30,059 nucleotides of DNA, from IMG/VR virus record IMGVR_UViG_3300032265_004047, positions 1 through 30,059 of that record; one strand, 5' to 3'. This document shows positions 30,059-30,059 of the stretch, piece after piece. Below the pieces are notes generated by a model. It was given only the letters and a program-made list of their open reading frames with translations, was not told the DNA's origin and ran no database searches. A program made the translations under genes and the position numbers. Within the stretch, counting starts at the first letter, position 1. The number at the start of each line of letters is the position of its first letter. The stretch comes from a virus.

Positions 30059-30059
30059 G

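Overview
The window looks like the head-assembly and DNA-packaging region of a large, AT-rich tailed double-stranded DNA phage (Caudoviricetes), probably from an uncultured genome. The evidence is a large terminase, a portal protein, a prohead protease joined to a scaffold-like region, a virion-type lytic transglycosylase and many coiled-coil or low-complexity proteins of unknown role. Almost every gene lies on the minus strand with small gaps or 1-20 base overlaps, so transcription runs from high to low coordinates. No host gene, tRNA or rRNA was seen, and the major capsid protein was not recognised. No stretch over 300 bases lacks a gene.

Layout in the direction of transcription: (i) 30058-23284 holds mostly unknown virion-type proteins, with a Vsr-like endonuclease and, unexpectedly, a nucleotidyltransferase of the CCA-adding/poly(A) polymerase type. 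(ii) 23287-22411 holds two tandem HNH endonucleases, the only plus-strand genes. (iii) 22386-16108 is the packaging motor: a terminase large subunit with two inteins and a portal protein with one. (iv) 16076-8571 holds a 973-residue coiled-coil protein, a transglycosylase with an EF-hand-like loop, small unknown genes, a GIY-YIG endonuclease and a tyrosine/dual-specificity phosphatase. (v) 8542-2224 holds an HNH endonuclease, the protease-scaffold gene with a probable internal start, and two gene pairs each joined by a nine-A slippery run. (vi) 2171-1 holds a small virion-type gene between two related LAGLIDADG endonucleases, one cut by the window edge.

The most notable signals are these. Two inteins of different mechanism (a class 3 intein with Gln at position 1 and a class 1 mini-intein) sit only nine host residues apart on either side of the terminase Walker B. 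Two consecutive genes end in the same A9-GTY-TAA sequence, with an open -1 frame leading into a following ORF that has no ATG. A well-formed ribosome binding site lies inside the protease gene, giving a lambda C/Nu3-like nested scaffold. A short helical motif recurs in four otherwise different proteins. Mobile endonucleases of four families are packed into 30 kb: seven free-standing and two inside inteins.

The likely joint role of the genes is to build a prohead (protease, scaffold, accessory proteins), fill it with DNA (terminase and portal, both needing protein splicing) and carry a wall-cutting enzyme in the particle. All functions are inferred from motifs read by eye; no database search was run.
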